A stretch of 64,000 nucleotides of DNA from positions 2,856,921 to 2,920,920 of the forward strand of contig OZ024787.1 of assembly GCA_964017065.1 (NCBI GenBank). The letters run 5' to 3'. Positions 22,801 to 34,594 of the stretch are shown one piece after another. The notes under the pieces were generated by a model. It was given only the letters and a program-made list of their open reading frames with translations, did no database searches and was not told where the DNA came from. Source of the DNA: Haliclona indistincta. Taxonomy: Eukaryota; Porifera; Demospongiae; Haplosclerida; Chalinidae. Position 1 is the first letter of the stretch. Each line of letters starts with the position of its first letter. The translations under genes and the position numbers were made by a program.

Positions 22801-25800
22801 TTAAACTGCATGCCTCAATACCTCCCATACAATCAGTGAAATTACCACACTACTGTATTTGGAAGTACAGTTCAGTTCTACAGCTTCATCAGACACTCCT
22901 TCTCGTTTATAGGTTTCTGCAGCCTGCAATATTTCTATGTTACATGAATAGTACATAGTATTCAGGCTATGTTTTTGATTAATATGTTTTACTACTTGTT
23001 GCAAGTGAAAGGCGCAACCGTAGGGTGTAAATAATGTTCAGGCTGAATGAAGCAATGTAATAAAGCACCCGCACGCAATCATGGTTACGCTTTTGTCACT
23101 GTTGAAAGAAATAAAAATGGTATAGGAAGAAATGGATATTCTTGAAAACAATTATTTTGATATTTGCATTTTTTTGTAGATCATTTTACTCTGAATCCTA
23201 CATTTGGAAATAGAGAAGGTGGTACAGGTGTGGTTGTGACTGGACCAATATTCATCAGTACTGATAATGTCACATGCATTTTTGGCGGACAAGAAGTAGA
23301 AGGGGTTGTCTTGAGTGAGGAAAATGTGGTCCTGTGCACTACTCCACGACTTCATCGCACGGGAAGAATGCCAGTTATGATAAGGCATAATCAAATTCTA
23401 CTACAAGAACAAGCTTACTTCTATTCAGGTATATGTTATTTGCTTTTTTACGACATGTGTCATTCAGATTATAATAAGTATACATTTGGCTGCTGGTTTT
23501 TTCCATAGCTCAAGGTAATATTTTCATTTAGCAACTTTTGGTGGAACAGTCATTATGATAGTAGTGTGGTTCATTTCACTTGTTTCCGTTAAACCGGCCA
23601 GGAGCACCAATTTGTTGAATTGCACTTTTTTTATTTGGCTTGAGCTCCATGGAAAGACGCTAGATTAGAGTAGATTGCAAACAGTTGGTTCATGAGCAGC
23701 TATCAAATATTAATCATGTGTCATTAGCTTGTTCAGTATAATGGGGTATGCACATGCTTACAGTACATGACAAAATAACGCACTTTTGCGTGAGATTCAT
23801 GCATGCGCTTGATAGTCACCCAACGATCTGTATACTGTATAGCTAGTACTGAAATCAGGACACCTCTCTAATTAGAACACTATTTGTGGGTCCCAATTGT
23901 GTCCAAATAATATGTGGACTAGCAAAATTGTAAGTATGCTCTCTACAATATCTACAGTTCCATTTGAAAGAGGCAGTGCTGTTGATATTGAAACAGATTC
24001 ACCCCTTCTCAATAATGGAAGTGCAGTAAGAATTAAGTGGCCAAGAAGTACTTTAGGGCTTTCTTTGGAGTCAATTGATACTGAGAATGGCCTGGTGGAC
24101 ATCAAATTGTATGATAGGAACTTGAACTCAGAATCACAGCCATTTAAAGAGTTAGCTACTCTTGCTTCCAATATTCCTAACACTGGAGAAATAGATGTTG
24201 TAATTCCTGATCTTAGTGATGTGGTCAGTGAAGGAATCTGCCAAGTTAGCATTAGAGTTGAAGTAAGAAGCTCCATAACTGGGAATAATCTACAGAAAAA
24301 ACAACGCATTACTAAATTTGTTCCAATTTTAATAAAAACAGCAATATGGGCAGGAACATTCTATCTTGCAGCTTCTGGATTAAATAAAATACTTTGTCAA
24401 AATTGGGTCAACTCTCAGTCTCCGGGAATAGGAGAAGAAATACTCGATCTTGTATCCACGGAATATCCATGCCCACCAACTCTGAGTCGAGCAAAAGCCC
24501 CAAACTCTGGCTTTGTACCAGATGCAAAGGATTCTGATAATTTTATTAAAAAAGCCTTAGTTGATCTACAAAGACGGTTTTTCCACCCTGGTACAGCTGC
24601 CTGCTATCGACAGAGTCGTACTGAGTAAGCATAGTAATTAAAATTAATGTATTTGTGTATTTATGTAGAAAGTCACTATAATTGCCTCTTAGACAAACAA
24701 AGGGATATGGAAATCAATGCTGTTATGATAATGATGGAGAGCTTGTTGTTGGGTCTCCTGGAGGTGGCACTGTTGATCGTGTTTCTCCTGGTGACGGGAA
24801 AAAGACTGATCACTTTTTGGAAGATGTGCTACCATGGTTTTATTGTTGTAAAGGACTGTTCTCTAACTGTCGTGACACGTATTACAGATTTCGACCATCT
24901 GATGATGGAGCTCGCTTCAATCCACCACCTCCTGGTGAGATGTACATGCATGTATATTATACTTAACACATAAAATGTTCTTACATGTATTGTAGCTTGT
25001 GTGTATGGTGACCCTCATCTGGTGACACTTGATCTTCACAAGTATACTTTCAATGGATATGGAGAGTTTGTGCTCATTGAGACAATGGATGACTCATTCA
25101 CTCTACAAGGCAGAATGGTCAAGGCAACAACTAATAGTTCGCTTAACATATTCTCAACTGGTACCATATTCTCAGCACTTGCTGTCAAAGAAAACCATTC
25201 AGACACTGTGCAACTCCAACTGGATCTTTTCACTGGGATCAGTGCTTTAGTCAATGAAGAACGTATTGACTTTAGTGACATTTCTGAGCAAGATTTTAAC
25301 AATGTGACTGTAGCTGATCTTGGCAACAGAACAATAACTGCCACATTCTCTAGTGGAGTTTTTCTTAAAGTGCAAGAAGAAAACGGAATAATATCAGTAT
25401 TGATTGTCAGCTTACCATCAAGTTATCGGAACAAGACACGAGGGTTGATGGGTAACTACAATGGAGACAAATCAGATGACTTGATACCTAGAGGAGCAAC
25501 TGAGAGTCTACCTCTGAATTCAACTCTACAAGATATTCATGAACAGTTTGGAATCACATGTGAGAACAGTTTATGATATTATATGTCTGCTACTATAATT
25601 TTCTTGATCATATAAATACCGTAGGGATCATAAGTAATGAAGATAACAGCCTTTTCTCTTATGATGATGATCAAAACTGGGCTACATTTTATCGCCCACA
25701 GTACAGTCCATTGTTTGGGGCTGTGTTTACAAGTCCAGAACTTGAAGAAAAGGCCGTTAAATTATGCAAAAATGACAGTTTCTGTCTCTATGACATAGCA

Positions 25801-26493
25801 GCTACTGGAAGAGTAGAGATAGGTATGACCACACTCAAAGGAAGTGAAGATTTTGAAGAACTTGTTGAACTGTCAGCTCCAGGCAAGCTTTCTCTCTTTC
25901 AGCATGTCTTGTTAATTTACACTTTATTTTACTGTGTAACAGTTGTGTGCAACCCATCTTGTCAAAATGGAGCTTGTGTTGACAACAATACCTGTCGCTG
26001 CTCCGAGGGATACATTGGTCGTACATGTGACACTGTTGGTAAGAATCTGGTTGGGAATAACAATGTGTATGTACCATCATACGTACTATTATGCAGTGTA
26101 TACTGAGTGCTCTCAAAATCCGTGTCAAAATCAAGGAACTTGTCGGCTTCTCGCAGGATCATACAGTTGTGTCTGTATGTCTGGATACACTGGAAATTTC
26201 TGTGAAGATGGTTAGCATAATGCAAAAATTATCATGGATTTTTATTGTTATTTTTACGCGTTCATCTTGTAGATATTCCAACAAATTCTACTGAACCAAC
26301 CAATGACCTGGTTCCTATCATCATTGGAGCTGCTATTGGCAGCATTGCTGCAGTATTGTGTGTATTGATAGCCATTATCATCATTGTCATTGCAGTAGTG
26401 ATGAAGTATAACCATAGAAACAAGTCGAAAAACTTTGAAAAAGCAGAAGAAAAGAGTGACAATCATAATACGTATGACTTAAAGACTTATTGA
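19849..26493 (+). CDS. MUC4/SUSD2-like membrane glycoprotein (NIDO-IPT-AMOP-VWD-EGF2-TM), copy 1, with a frameshift in exon 3
   Basis: Exons: 19849-19912, 19973-20127, 20189-20498, 20560-20797, 23180-23428, 23958-24624, 24693-24934, 24996-25559, 25625-25882, 25943-26038, 26097-26210, 26273-26493. The layout is a signal peptide (MSRLFAAIFFVLLLLAYS), NIDO (VVAPYWDDIDL), an IPT/TIG-like exon (PTFGNREGGTGVVVTG), AMOP (LCQNWV...PCPPTL...FFHPGTAACYRQ), a Cys-rich link (GNQCCYDN..DVLPWFYCC), VWD (YGDPHLVTLDLHKYTFNGYGEF...GLMGNYNGD), LYDIAATGR, two EGF repeats, one membrane helix and a tail ending NTYDLKTY. Such proteins are extracellular or cell-surface adhesion and mucin-type molecules. One extra T (GGTTATTATCAATAC at about 20,392) shifts exon 3 and gives a TAA at 20,411. 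Everything else is intact, so it may be a recent null allele or a sequence error. The exon-9 donor is GC. Confidence 0.85.
21649..21815. repeat. Foldback element in intron 4 of MUC4-like copy 1
   Basis: Arms GTTAAAGCACCGCTC...GTGCTCTACGCAATATAATA at 21,649-21,693 are repeated inverted at 21,770-21,815, with an inner hairpin around AATAGAGCACGAG. Isolated AATAGAGCACTG pieces recur to about 22,540. It is absent from the same intron of copy 3. Otherwise this 2.4-kb intron holds nothing recognised. Confidence 0.8.
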
Positions 26494-26959
26494 AAGCAAC
26501 AACAATAATGACTTGTTTGTGTGTTTTATGTTCACATTATTACTTGTGTACGTTTATTATTTTTGTAATACGTAGTAGTTGAACACATACAGCACGATTA
26601 GTTTGCCCCTTCAATTTTTCTATAGCGATAATTACTATTGTAAAACCCCAGCAATAGTTACATTTTTATTGTACTACCATCATCTACAGACAATGTACAA
26701 TAATTTTGAAGGAAAATGTTTCTGTTAAGATATTAATTATTAATATGACACTAATATGATATATTTATCTTGCATAAATCACTGGATTTTGTACAAATTA
26801 AGTTCTAAACAACATACACATGTTGTAGAACTAATATGGCTATTAATAAAGTGTCATAAGTGCAATCAAGAGTATAAGCAATACTACAGCACAGTACTGT
26901 GGACTGTGCATAGAACAGAAGCCAGGATGTAAATCAGCCCCGCCCCTAAAAGGTTATTG
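26494..26959. other. 3' flank of MUC4-like copy 1 and spacer to the transporter pseudogene
   Basis: AT-rich. Contains AATAAA near 26,844 and the conserved GTAAATCAGCCCC segment at about 26,930. No gene seen. Confidence 0.5.
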
Positions 26960-29108
26960 CTTATAGTTGAGGTTGACCCTCTCCTCTCAACGAACATGCT
27001 CCTCGTGCTGCCATCGCTAGCTATGGCGGTGTCGAGGTGAACCTTTCGTCCTCTGAATTGCCCGTGGCGGCAAGCAACGCTGGCATCCACGAGAGAGATC
27101 ATGGGGAGGCGGATAATAGAGAGGTTCAAATCGAGAAAGAAGGCAGCTCTCGAGTAGGCACCAAAATGTCGTATCCGTATATAGCGCTTGGGTTCATCTT
27201 TATCAGCACTGTAACACAAAGGTAGGAAGATGATCTAATGCTTGAATAAACATACCCCTTACCCATCTCTCCCTCACCTCTTCCTTTCTTCTGTCTATAG
27301 TACTACATCAGGGATACAAGCCATTCTAGAGCTCTATTTTGTCGAGTTCCTCTTCGTGTGTTCTACTAAGTCAACAGCAGAAACACTCAGCACGATATGT
27401 GTGAACACATTCATAGCCTCGTGGCTACTAGCTTGACTCCCTGCTGGTCTCCTAGCTGACTACTGTCTTGGAAACTATATCACTCAAGTGCTCAGCATGA
27501 TAGTAGCTACTGTCGGTATCTGGCTAGTGCTGTTCAGCTCATGGCAGTACTCAGTCACTAAACCAATCTGCTGCGTCAACCAGACTAACTCCTCCATGGC
27601 TCTCTCGTATCTTGCTCCCTGGGGGAATCTCATTTTGAGCTCTATACTATTCCCAGATTCTCATTTGCCTACATGTGTAGCAAACCATGACACCAGTTCA
27701 ATTTGCTGGTACAGATTTTGTAAAATTTTGAACTAAACTTGTTGTTTAAAATATGAAAACCTAGCAAGTACAGTAACTGTTTTGTTAGAATTATGGTTTG
27801 TCATTGCTGTTTTATCTTTACAGCTGTTTGCCCTCAGCTTTGGGCAGACTAACGCCATTGCTAGTGTCTTTGTGGGCGACCAATTTTCAGAAGAACAGGT
27901 AAAAATTGAGAATTTGTTCAAAATGACATAACCGTATTATTTCTCTCAGTCCGAGGGCAAGGAGAGGTCTTTCTCATGGTTCTACTTGTGCATGAATGTT
28001 GGTCAGCTGATTGCAGAGGGAGGGTTCCCAGTGGCGCGACAATCAGTCGGATTCATAGTCACATTCACTATAGCAACAGGTGATTATAGATTCAGTAATA
28101 AAAAGTTATTTTGGTTTAGGAAAATTTAATGGTGTTAATTTTTGTTACTAGCTTTCATTTTAAAATTTGGCTTTATGTGTCATTGATTTTACCAACTTAA
28201 TTAAATTTTGTGTTTTGTTCTGAGCAAAATTATGAGAATTTCTACTTTTGTGAGTAAAAATTAGTTCATTTTTTCCAAGATTTTATTAGTAATCATTTAG
28301 TTAAGTTCATGTGTTCTGTTATTTTCTTGTAGGACTGTACACAATAAATATTATCACTTTTCTCAGTGGTACGTGCTTCTATACCAGGAAGAAACCATAG
28401 CGGCCTGCACTACCATCATGCTGTAGAAGACAAGTGAGTAATAATAGGGAACCAAGACACATGATTAGGAGGAGATTTAGTTATTGAATTATTTCCCAAA
28501 AATTTGACTTGCTCTAAATCACCACAGTTATTCGAGTTTACTTTACATTAGCACATGTACCTCTAGAAGAAACTCACATGTAGTAGTTTGTCGGCTATTA
28601 CCACGCCCAGCAATAAGGCGGAGCATGTTAGTATCGTATATACATTCATGGTCTCTGATTTTTGATTAAATTCATAGCATAACTGCATAAGTACTCTAAA
28701 TAAAATAATTATGCTAACTGTTCCAAACTAGCGGCATGTCAATGAATGCAGGGCATTCTGAAGCCCTATAAGTAGGCGGCAAGTGGCTCTGCCCTGGGTT
28801 AAAAAGGACACTTCCTTAAATTCCCCTGTGCTGTATATACTAGTGGGATGGTGCACCAAATCTCTATGGATTTTTAGGTAAACTTATAGGCTTCTGGCTA
28901 AACTTGACCTTTGTAGGACGTCTTATGCACAATGTCTAAAGCGGTTTCATGTATGGGGGTTAATGTTGGTGTTTTTATTATAAATATTATTTATGGTGAG
29001 AGCAACTAGTATCATTCATGTAGTAAACACAGCATTGTATGAGTACAGTATAGTTGGAGAACATATTGGTATGGATTACAACACAACAACAATGGATGCT
29101 TGGCTTAC

Positions 29109-29418
29109 TCTCACTCACTCACTCACTCACTCACTCACTCACTCACTCACTCACTCACTCACTCACTCACTCTTTTATTAATTCCTTCATTCACTCACTC
29201 AATCACTCTTTCATTCACTCACTCACTCACTCACTCACTCACTCACTCACTCACTCACTCACTCACACACTCACACACTCATTCACTCACTCACTCATTC
29301 ACTCACTCACTCATTCACTCACTCACTCACTCACTCACTCACTCACTCACTCACTCACTCACTCACTCACTCACTCACTCACACACTCATTCACTCACTC
29401 ACTCATTCACTCACTCTC
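29109..29418. repeat. Long TCAC tetranucleotide repeat, intron 5 of transporter pseudogene 2
   Basis: About 75 copies of CACT with a few TTCA variants, running up to the exon-6 acceptor. It yields spurious SLTH-repeat ORFs. Confidence 0.95.
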
Positions 29419-30355
29419 TATAGGTAACTGAAGAGAAAGGTCAGCTTCTTACTCATGACAAGAACAAGTCATCCAGTACCAGAGGTGACACGTGGAGGCA
29501 GCTGCTGCGTATCGTAGGAGTGTTTGCTCCTCTGATAATATACTGGGGAATATTCTTCCAACAGAATTCTACCTGGGTACTGCAAGGGAGACGAATGAAT
29601 TGCTACCTATAGGCTCACTACACGTTCCTCCTGGTTAGTGGGTGAACACACTATAGTTGCTTAGCTACCGAGCTTTTCCCACCTACATTAGCCTGCATAC
29701 ATCCTAATATGTCACTATTAATGACAGGTACATAGTATAGGAACATTTTCAAACACATGTCATACATTAATAGTGTTAGTGATACTTTGTAAGTTACATT
29801 TATTATCAGTGCTCTCTTAATTCTTAGACATAATGCCAAGTGTTAATGATGTCACTGTTATACTACTCATACCAATACTGGAGTACATAGTATATCCACA
29901 TATTCAGTCAACAATGGGTTTCACCGTGAGACCATTACACAAGGTAGGAATCAAAGAATGACTTTCACTTTGAAATAATTATGAGTGAATTTCAATTTGA
30001 TTAGAATGTAACTAGTAATTCAAGAACATTATTTTAAGATTGTGTGTAGTCATTGCTCATTCGCTATCTGCTAAACAATTTAGCTTGACTGTGTAGCTAA
30101 TAGAAATGGTATGTGCAGTACTTGTTTCTCTTCTTTCTTCCCAGCTAGTTGCTGGTATGGTAGCAGCTGCTCTCAGTTTTCTATTCGCTCTTCTTCTCCA
30201 ACTCTACATCTCTGAGCCTGCCCTCCCTTGTCAAGGGGAGGTGTCCATAGCATGGCAGCTGCCACAAATACTGCTCATATCAGTAGCAGAGGTCACTGTA
30301 TCTGTTACTGGACTAGAGTTTGCTTACTCACAAGCTCCTCCACAACTGAGGTATC

Positions 30356-30742
30356 ACACTCACTCACTCACTCACTCACTCACTCACTCACTCACTCACT
30401 CACTCACTCACTCATTCACTCATTCACCCACTCACTCATTCACTCACTCGCTCGCTCACTCACTCACTTACTCACTCGCTCGCTCACTCACTCACTCCCT
30501 CCCTCCCTCCATCCCTCACTCACTCCCTCCCTCCATCCCTCACTCACTCCCTCCATCCCTCACTCACTCACTCACTCACTCCCTCCATCCCTCACTCACT
30601 CACTCCCTCCATTCCCTCACTCACTCACTCACTCACTCACTCCCTCCCTCCCTCCATTCCCTCACTCACTCACTCACTCACTCACTCACTCACTCACTCA
30701 CTCACTCACTCACCCACTCACTCACTCACTCACTTACTCATA
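30356..30742. repeat. Long TCAC/TCCC repeat, intron 8 of transporter pseudogene 2
   Basis: Begins immediately after the exon-8 donor and mixes CACT, CCCT and CATC units. It is the counterpart of 18,888-19,073 and 52,003-52,143. Confidence 0.95.
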
Positions 30743-31221
30743 AGAACTTGGTTTTAGCATGAGTCTGTACATGTATGTTGGTAGGTCCTTAATTAGGCAT
30801 ATGCTATTGTTCTCAACTCACTTAAACTTTTAGCTGCTAACTCTCTCCACACCTATTGACGTATTATGGGCAAATAGCGATTTATTACTGATTGATATAA
30901 CATGCTTTGTGGCTGAGTGTTGATTGTATACTACATGTAGGCTTTGCTATCTCAATTATTCACAATCTGTCACTCAGTCACTCTATCTATTTGATCATAT
31001 CACTGACTCTATCTCTTTTTCTTCTCTTTCTCAGAAACATCATTGTGGCTATGTGGTACATCACACAGGCCCTGGGTACTCTACTCAATGCTCTCATTGC
31101 TCTAGTACAATTGAACCTCATGTATGAGTTCCTCATCTACACAGTCCTGATGGTTGCTGTGGTCATCTTATTTATAGCTATCAACTGGAAATTCAAATAC
31201 AAAGATACTGATTATAAGTAG

Positions 31222-31736
31222 TTTATTGTGAATATTTTATATTATAAATTTAATAATTAATTTTAACTCCTATCAAGGTAATGGATAGTTTTTGGGATGA
31301 TGAATATCATTAAAGCCCCTGCGTACTAGGCAGGGTATGCTTATGGCTAATGCATACCATAGGTTGTAGGTTAACTCCTCCCATTCACTGGGAGGGTAAT
31401 TAGAACCAATTAACACCAAACACATTAGCCACACTTAATCCTTCGCTAGATCCCAAAATTCACGTCGACTAAACTCATCCAAATGAGCTCGACGGAGAGA
31501 TAACAAGTTGTAGGGTGGGTGGGAGGATGTTGAAGTAAGGTATACAGTCCTTGGAGCAGCTGATTTGGTCCTACTGCTCAATATGGTGGCTGTCCCAGCC
31601 AGCTTCCTCGTGGTGATAGCTTTATACGCATGCGTAGTTGGTCATTGATGACACACCCCCATACCCTTTGCTAGTCGTACAATTAACTACGCTTAACTAT
31701 GATCATAGTTAAACTGCATTTAAAAGTAAAAAAGTT
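31222..31736. other. Gene-free stretch after transporter pseudogene 2
   Basis: No ORF or known RNA. Contains a small hairpin around CTCCCATTCACTGGGAGGG at about 31,378. Confidence 0.5.
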
Positions 31737-32107
31737 TTAATATAAAAACTAAAAGTGTAGGGATGACGTCGACGCTAGCAAAAGTAAAGGAACAGGATGG
31801 AATAATGCTTGCAAATGTAAAACGTCTCAAGTATCCCTACATGTACATCAGCGGCTTGTTGCGACGACGTGCAACTGCCGTCAATTATTTCATCGGACTG
31901 CTCCTCCAAAACACAGATACCTCTAGTTATTTACAACCGTCAATTACTTCATCGGACTGCGTCCTCCTTCAAGCCGCTGATGTAGGGATACTTGAGACTT
32001 TTTACACTTGCAAGCGCTATTCCATCTTGTTCCTTCACTTTTTAAAAACATATCCCATCTTGTTCCTTTACTTTTGCAAGCGTCATCCCTACACTTTTTA
32101 TTAAAAC
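31737..32107. mobile_element. Palindromic MITE, family B
   Basis: Arms of about 125 bp (31,737-31,858 and about 31,970-32,107) start AAAAGTGTAGGGATGACG and meet at a ~110-bp centre that contains a direct repeat of TCATCGGACTGC. The TGATGTAGGGATA motif is shared with family A. A part of the right arm is duplicated. Confidence 0.8.
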
Positions 32108-32935
32108 TTTTTTTACTTTACTTGTTCCTGTTACTTTTTTAATCACTATCTGTTTGAACTTAGTAGCTGTATTCTATGCTAGCTGCTATTTCATTTTTAC
32201 AACTCTGAGAGCACCAGTTATATACCAGTCTAGTAGATCAGAAGGTGCATAGCCTCTAGTCAGAGAGTCAAGGAACATGGAATGCTCAGTATTATCAACA
32301 ATTACAAGAATAATAAAAAGGTTTAAACGGGTTTAAATTATGTTGAGGGTATGAGTTGACAACATAATATTTCTGTAATGCTACAAACATGCCTCTTATT
32401 TCTTTATTATTATTGTTATTATTATTATTATTATTGAAAAACGCACCACATAAGGTGTCTAGTACAGTAGGTTTAATCAGTAGCAATTGTCATTGAGTCA
32501 ATAGAATTCCCTGACAAACGTTAACAATGCTTGATGACAGAAAATCCCTCAATACTTCAGCACATCTTTCGTCATCTGTAAAATATTCATTCAAGTAAGT
32601 ACAACCACAAAAAAATACTGTGTCCAGCAAAAGTATAGACCGAATCTTCGTTGAAGATCAGCTTGCAATTTTTGGGCATTTTTAATTAATTTAAGTGATC
32701 TTGAAGAAAACCATAACTACTTTGGACTCCAGCACATCGATGAAGAATACCAGTATGCGTTTTAGAAGGTAGTATGAATCCACTTGATTCTGTACGCACG
32801 CGCACAAGTAGGGTTAAATTTAACACACCCCGGCCTCGCGGTGCATATTGGCATTCATAGTCTACATGCCGTTTTGCTCATCCGCCCTACGCTAGTGATT
32901 TTGGTTACGCTAGTGATTTTTGGTAATGAATTTTG
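32108..32935. other. Upstream region of the TRIM-like gene
   Basis: No gene seen. An ATT trinucleotide repeat lies at 32,401-32,434. The promoter of the following gene must lie here, but no specific element could be picked. Confidence 0.45.
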
Positions 32936-34342
32936 ATGGAGACGTCTACCGAGCTCGAGGATAGGTTACAGTGTGGCATATGTCTAAAGCAGTTAGAGGA
33001 TCCGAGAAATTTACCCTGTCTGCACACGTTCTGCTGCGAGTGTTTACAGCGCTGGTTGACCGAGTGTCAACCACGATTGCTGGAGTGCCCAATATGCCGC
33101 GCTAAACACAAACTTGAAGGCCGGGCAGGGATGCTACCAGCAGATCAATACGCTGTCCAAGAACTACCATCCATCAAGTTACTGCAGCAGCGAGAAGAAA
33201 GCAGCAGCACCATAGATACTAGCCAGAAGTGCAAATTATGCGACAAACAAGCGCCACTTGTGGGATGGTGTGATGCCTGCGATGCCACTATTTGTGAATC
33301 GTGTGCGGCTTTGCACAAACAGATAGTGCCATGGAGAGGACACAATGTTTACACGATGGAGGAGGCAGAGAAAAACTCAAGAACTTATTTGGAGAAACGA
33401 ATAAATTGCCCAAAGCATGCTTCAATAGAGCAAAAATACTTCTGCAAAGATTGTGTTGAGTTGATTTGTTCTGAGTGTGTGGTTGAGGACCATGAATGTC
33501 ACCAGTATAGCAAGGTCAATGACGCACGCCGTGGCTTGGAGAAGAAGATGAAAGAATTCGCTACTTTAGCAGCAAAAAGGCAAGAAGAGTTCAGTGAGTA
33601 CTTAGAGAAATTGCAAAAGGCAGAAAAGAAAGCCCAGGAGTGTAGTGAGATTATAGAGGCTAAAGTGAATAGTCTGTTTGATGGTTTCGTGGCATCGGTA
33701 GAGGCACAGAGGAACCTAGCTCTCCAAAACACTTCACAAGGAGTAAAGAAGGTCTGGTCACAGAAAGAGCTGGCAGAGGTCATATTAGCTCAACTAAAAA
33801 GCTTCACTCGATTTACTGACCGCACCCACAAATGCACAACTGATGCACGTTATGTAGCCATGGCAGCCCAGGGAATCAAGGCAATGAAGCAGCTGAAAGA
33901 TACCCATCCAGACGAAACTTCCCTAGAACACAAAAATGAGAATATTTGGTTAGGAATCAGTGAGGTTATTTCCTTAGACAGCCTACTTCGGTTAGGAAAA
34001 CCATCATTGAAGTTTATACCTTCATCTGGAACAATTTCAATTGATACCGTTTTCGAAACTCGAATTGATGTGGTAGCAATGGTAGAAGATTTACCAATAA
34101 TCTCTGAACAACTGCGTGAGAGTTGCGAACTTGATGTGAAATACACATACATTGGAACGAATGAGGAACTCACTCCTAGAGTAGAACAGGCTCGAGGTCG
34201 TGAACTAAGCTGGATAATAACTCTTGACAAGCAAGGCATCATTAAACGACAATATCCTAAAGTAATAATACGATGCGCATTGACAGGAGACTTAACTATT
34301 GAAACTAAGGAAGTAACATATAAGATGTGTGCAAGTAAATAA
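32936..34342 (+). CDS. RING/B-box/coiled-coil protein (TRIM-like E3 ubiquitin ligase), single exon
   Basis: 468 aa from ATG 32936; the upstream TTG is not needed. A RING finger lies at about residues 13-58 (CGICLKQLEDPRNLPCLHTFC..CL......CPIC). B-box 1 lies at about 98-140 (CKLCDKQAPLVGWCDACDATICESC). B-box 2 lies at about 158-195 (CPKHASIEQKYFCKDCVELICSEC..DH..H). A Lys/Glu-rich coiled coil lies at about 205-280, and the C-terminal ~120 residues look beta-rich (SSGTISIDTVFETRIDVV). No NHL, SPRY or MATH domain is evident. The family transfers ubiquitin through RING-bound E2 enzymes; the target is unknown. The lack of introns contrasts with its neighbours and could reflect retroposition. It sits between transporter pseudogene 2 and the truncated MUC4-like copy, where units 1 and 3 have only a ~0.3-0.4-kb spacer. 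Confidence 0.9.
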   Translation: METSTELEDRLQCGICLKQLEDPRNLPCLHTFCCECLQRWLTECQPRLLECPICRAKHKLEGRAGMLPADQYAVQELPSIKLLQQREESSSTIDTSQKCKLCDKQAPLVGWCDACDATICESCAALHKQIVPWRGHNVYTMEEAEKNSRTYLEKRINCPKHASIEQKYFCKDCVELICSECVVEDHECHQYSKVNDARRGLEKKMKEFATLAAKRQEEFSEYLEKLQKAEKKAQECSEIIEAKVNSLFDGFVASVEAQRNLALQNTSQGVKKVWSQKELAEVILAQLKSFTRFTDRTHKCTTDARYVAMAAQGIKAMKQLKDTHPDETSLEHKNENIWLGISEVISLDSLLRLGKPSLKFIPSSGTISIDTVFETRIDVVAMVEDLPIISEQLRESCELDVKYTYIGTNEELTPRVEQARGRELSWIITLDKQGIIKRQYPKVIIRCALTGDLTIETKEVTYKMCASK

Positions 34343-34594
34343 GGAACTTTTACCGAACACAAAATCATGCATGTGTGACTAGATTGCTGATTAGTCAATA
34401 ATTAATTTATTTCATCATGATAGTTATGTGTGACCTATGCAAAATAATTATTCTTATTTTTGTAAACACTATAACCCTAGTTTACTTATACTTTCAATTT
34501 GTAACCACAGTGCACACACCATGCTAACCATTTAGAATCATCTATAACATTCTCCAATACTGCACTGTAATAACACATGATTAAATTCCTGCAG

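Larger units (their letters stand above)
26960..31221 (+). pseudogene. SLC15/POT transporter pseudogene, copy 2
   Basis: All nine exons are recognisable: about 26970-27221, 27301 to about 27622, 27824-27898, 27950-28079, 28333 to about 28436, 29424-29633, 29828-29943, 30145-30350, 31035-31221. Lesions: the start is changed (ATAGTTGAG for ATGGCTGAG); a ~5-bp insertion lies in the N-terminus; exon 2 has an in-frame TGA (27434-27436); a deletion of nearly 200 bp removes the end of exon 2 and its donor; exon 5 has a TAG (28398-28400) and a damaged donor; exon 6 has 2 extra bases (CTACCTATAGG). Exons 3, 4, 7, 8 and 9 are well kept. Introns 5 and 8 carry long TCAC repeats. Confidence 0.92.

Noticed and set aside
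29054..30762. Long ORFs encoding SLTHSLTH repeats
   Set aside because: They are translations of intronic TCAC microsatellites of a transporter pseudogene; the 12-bp periodicity leaves frames open by chance.
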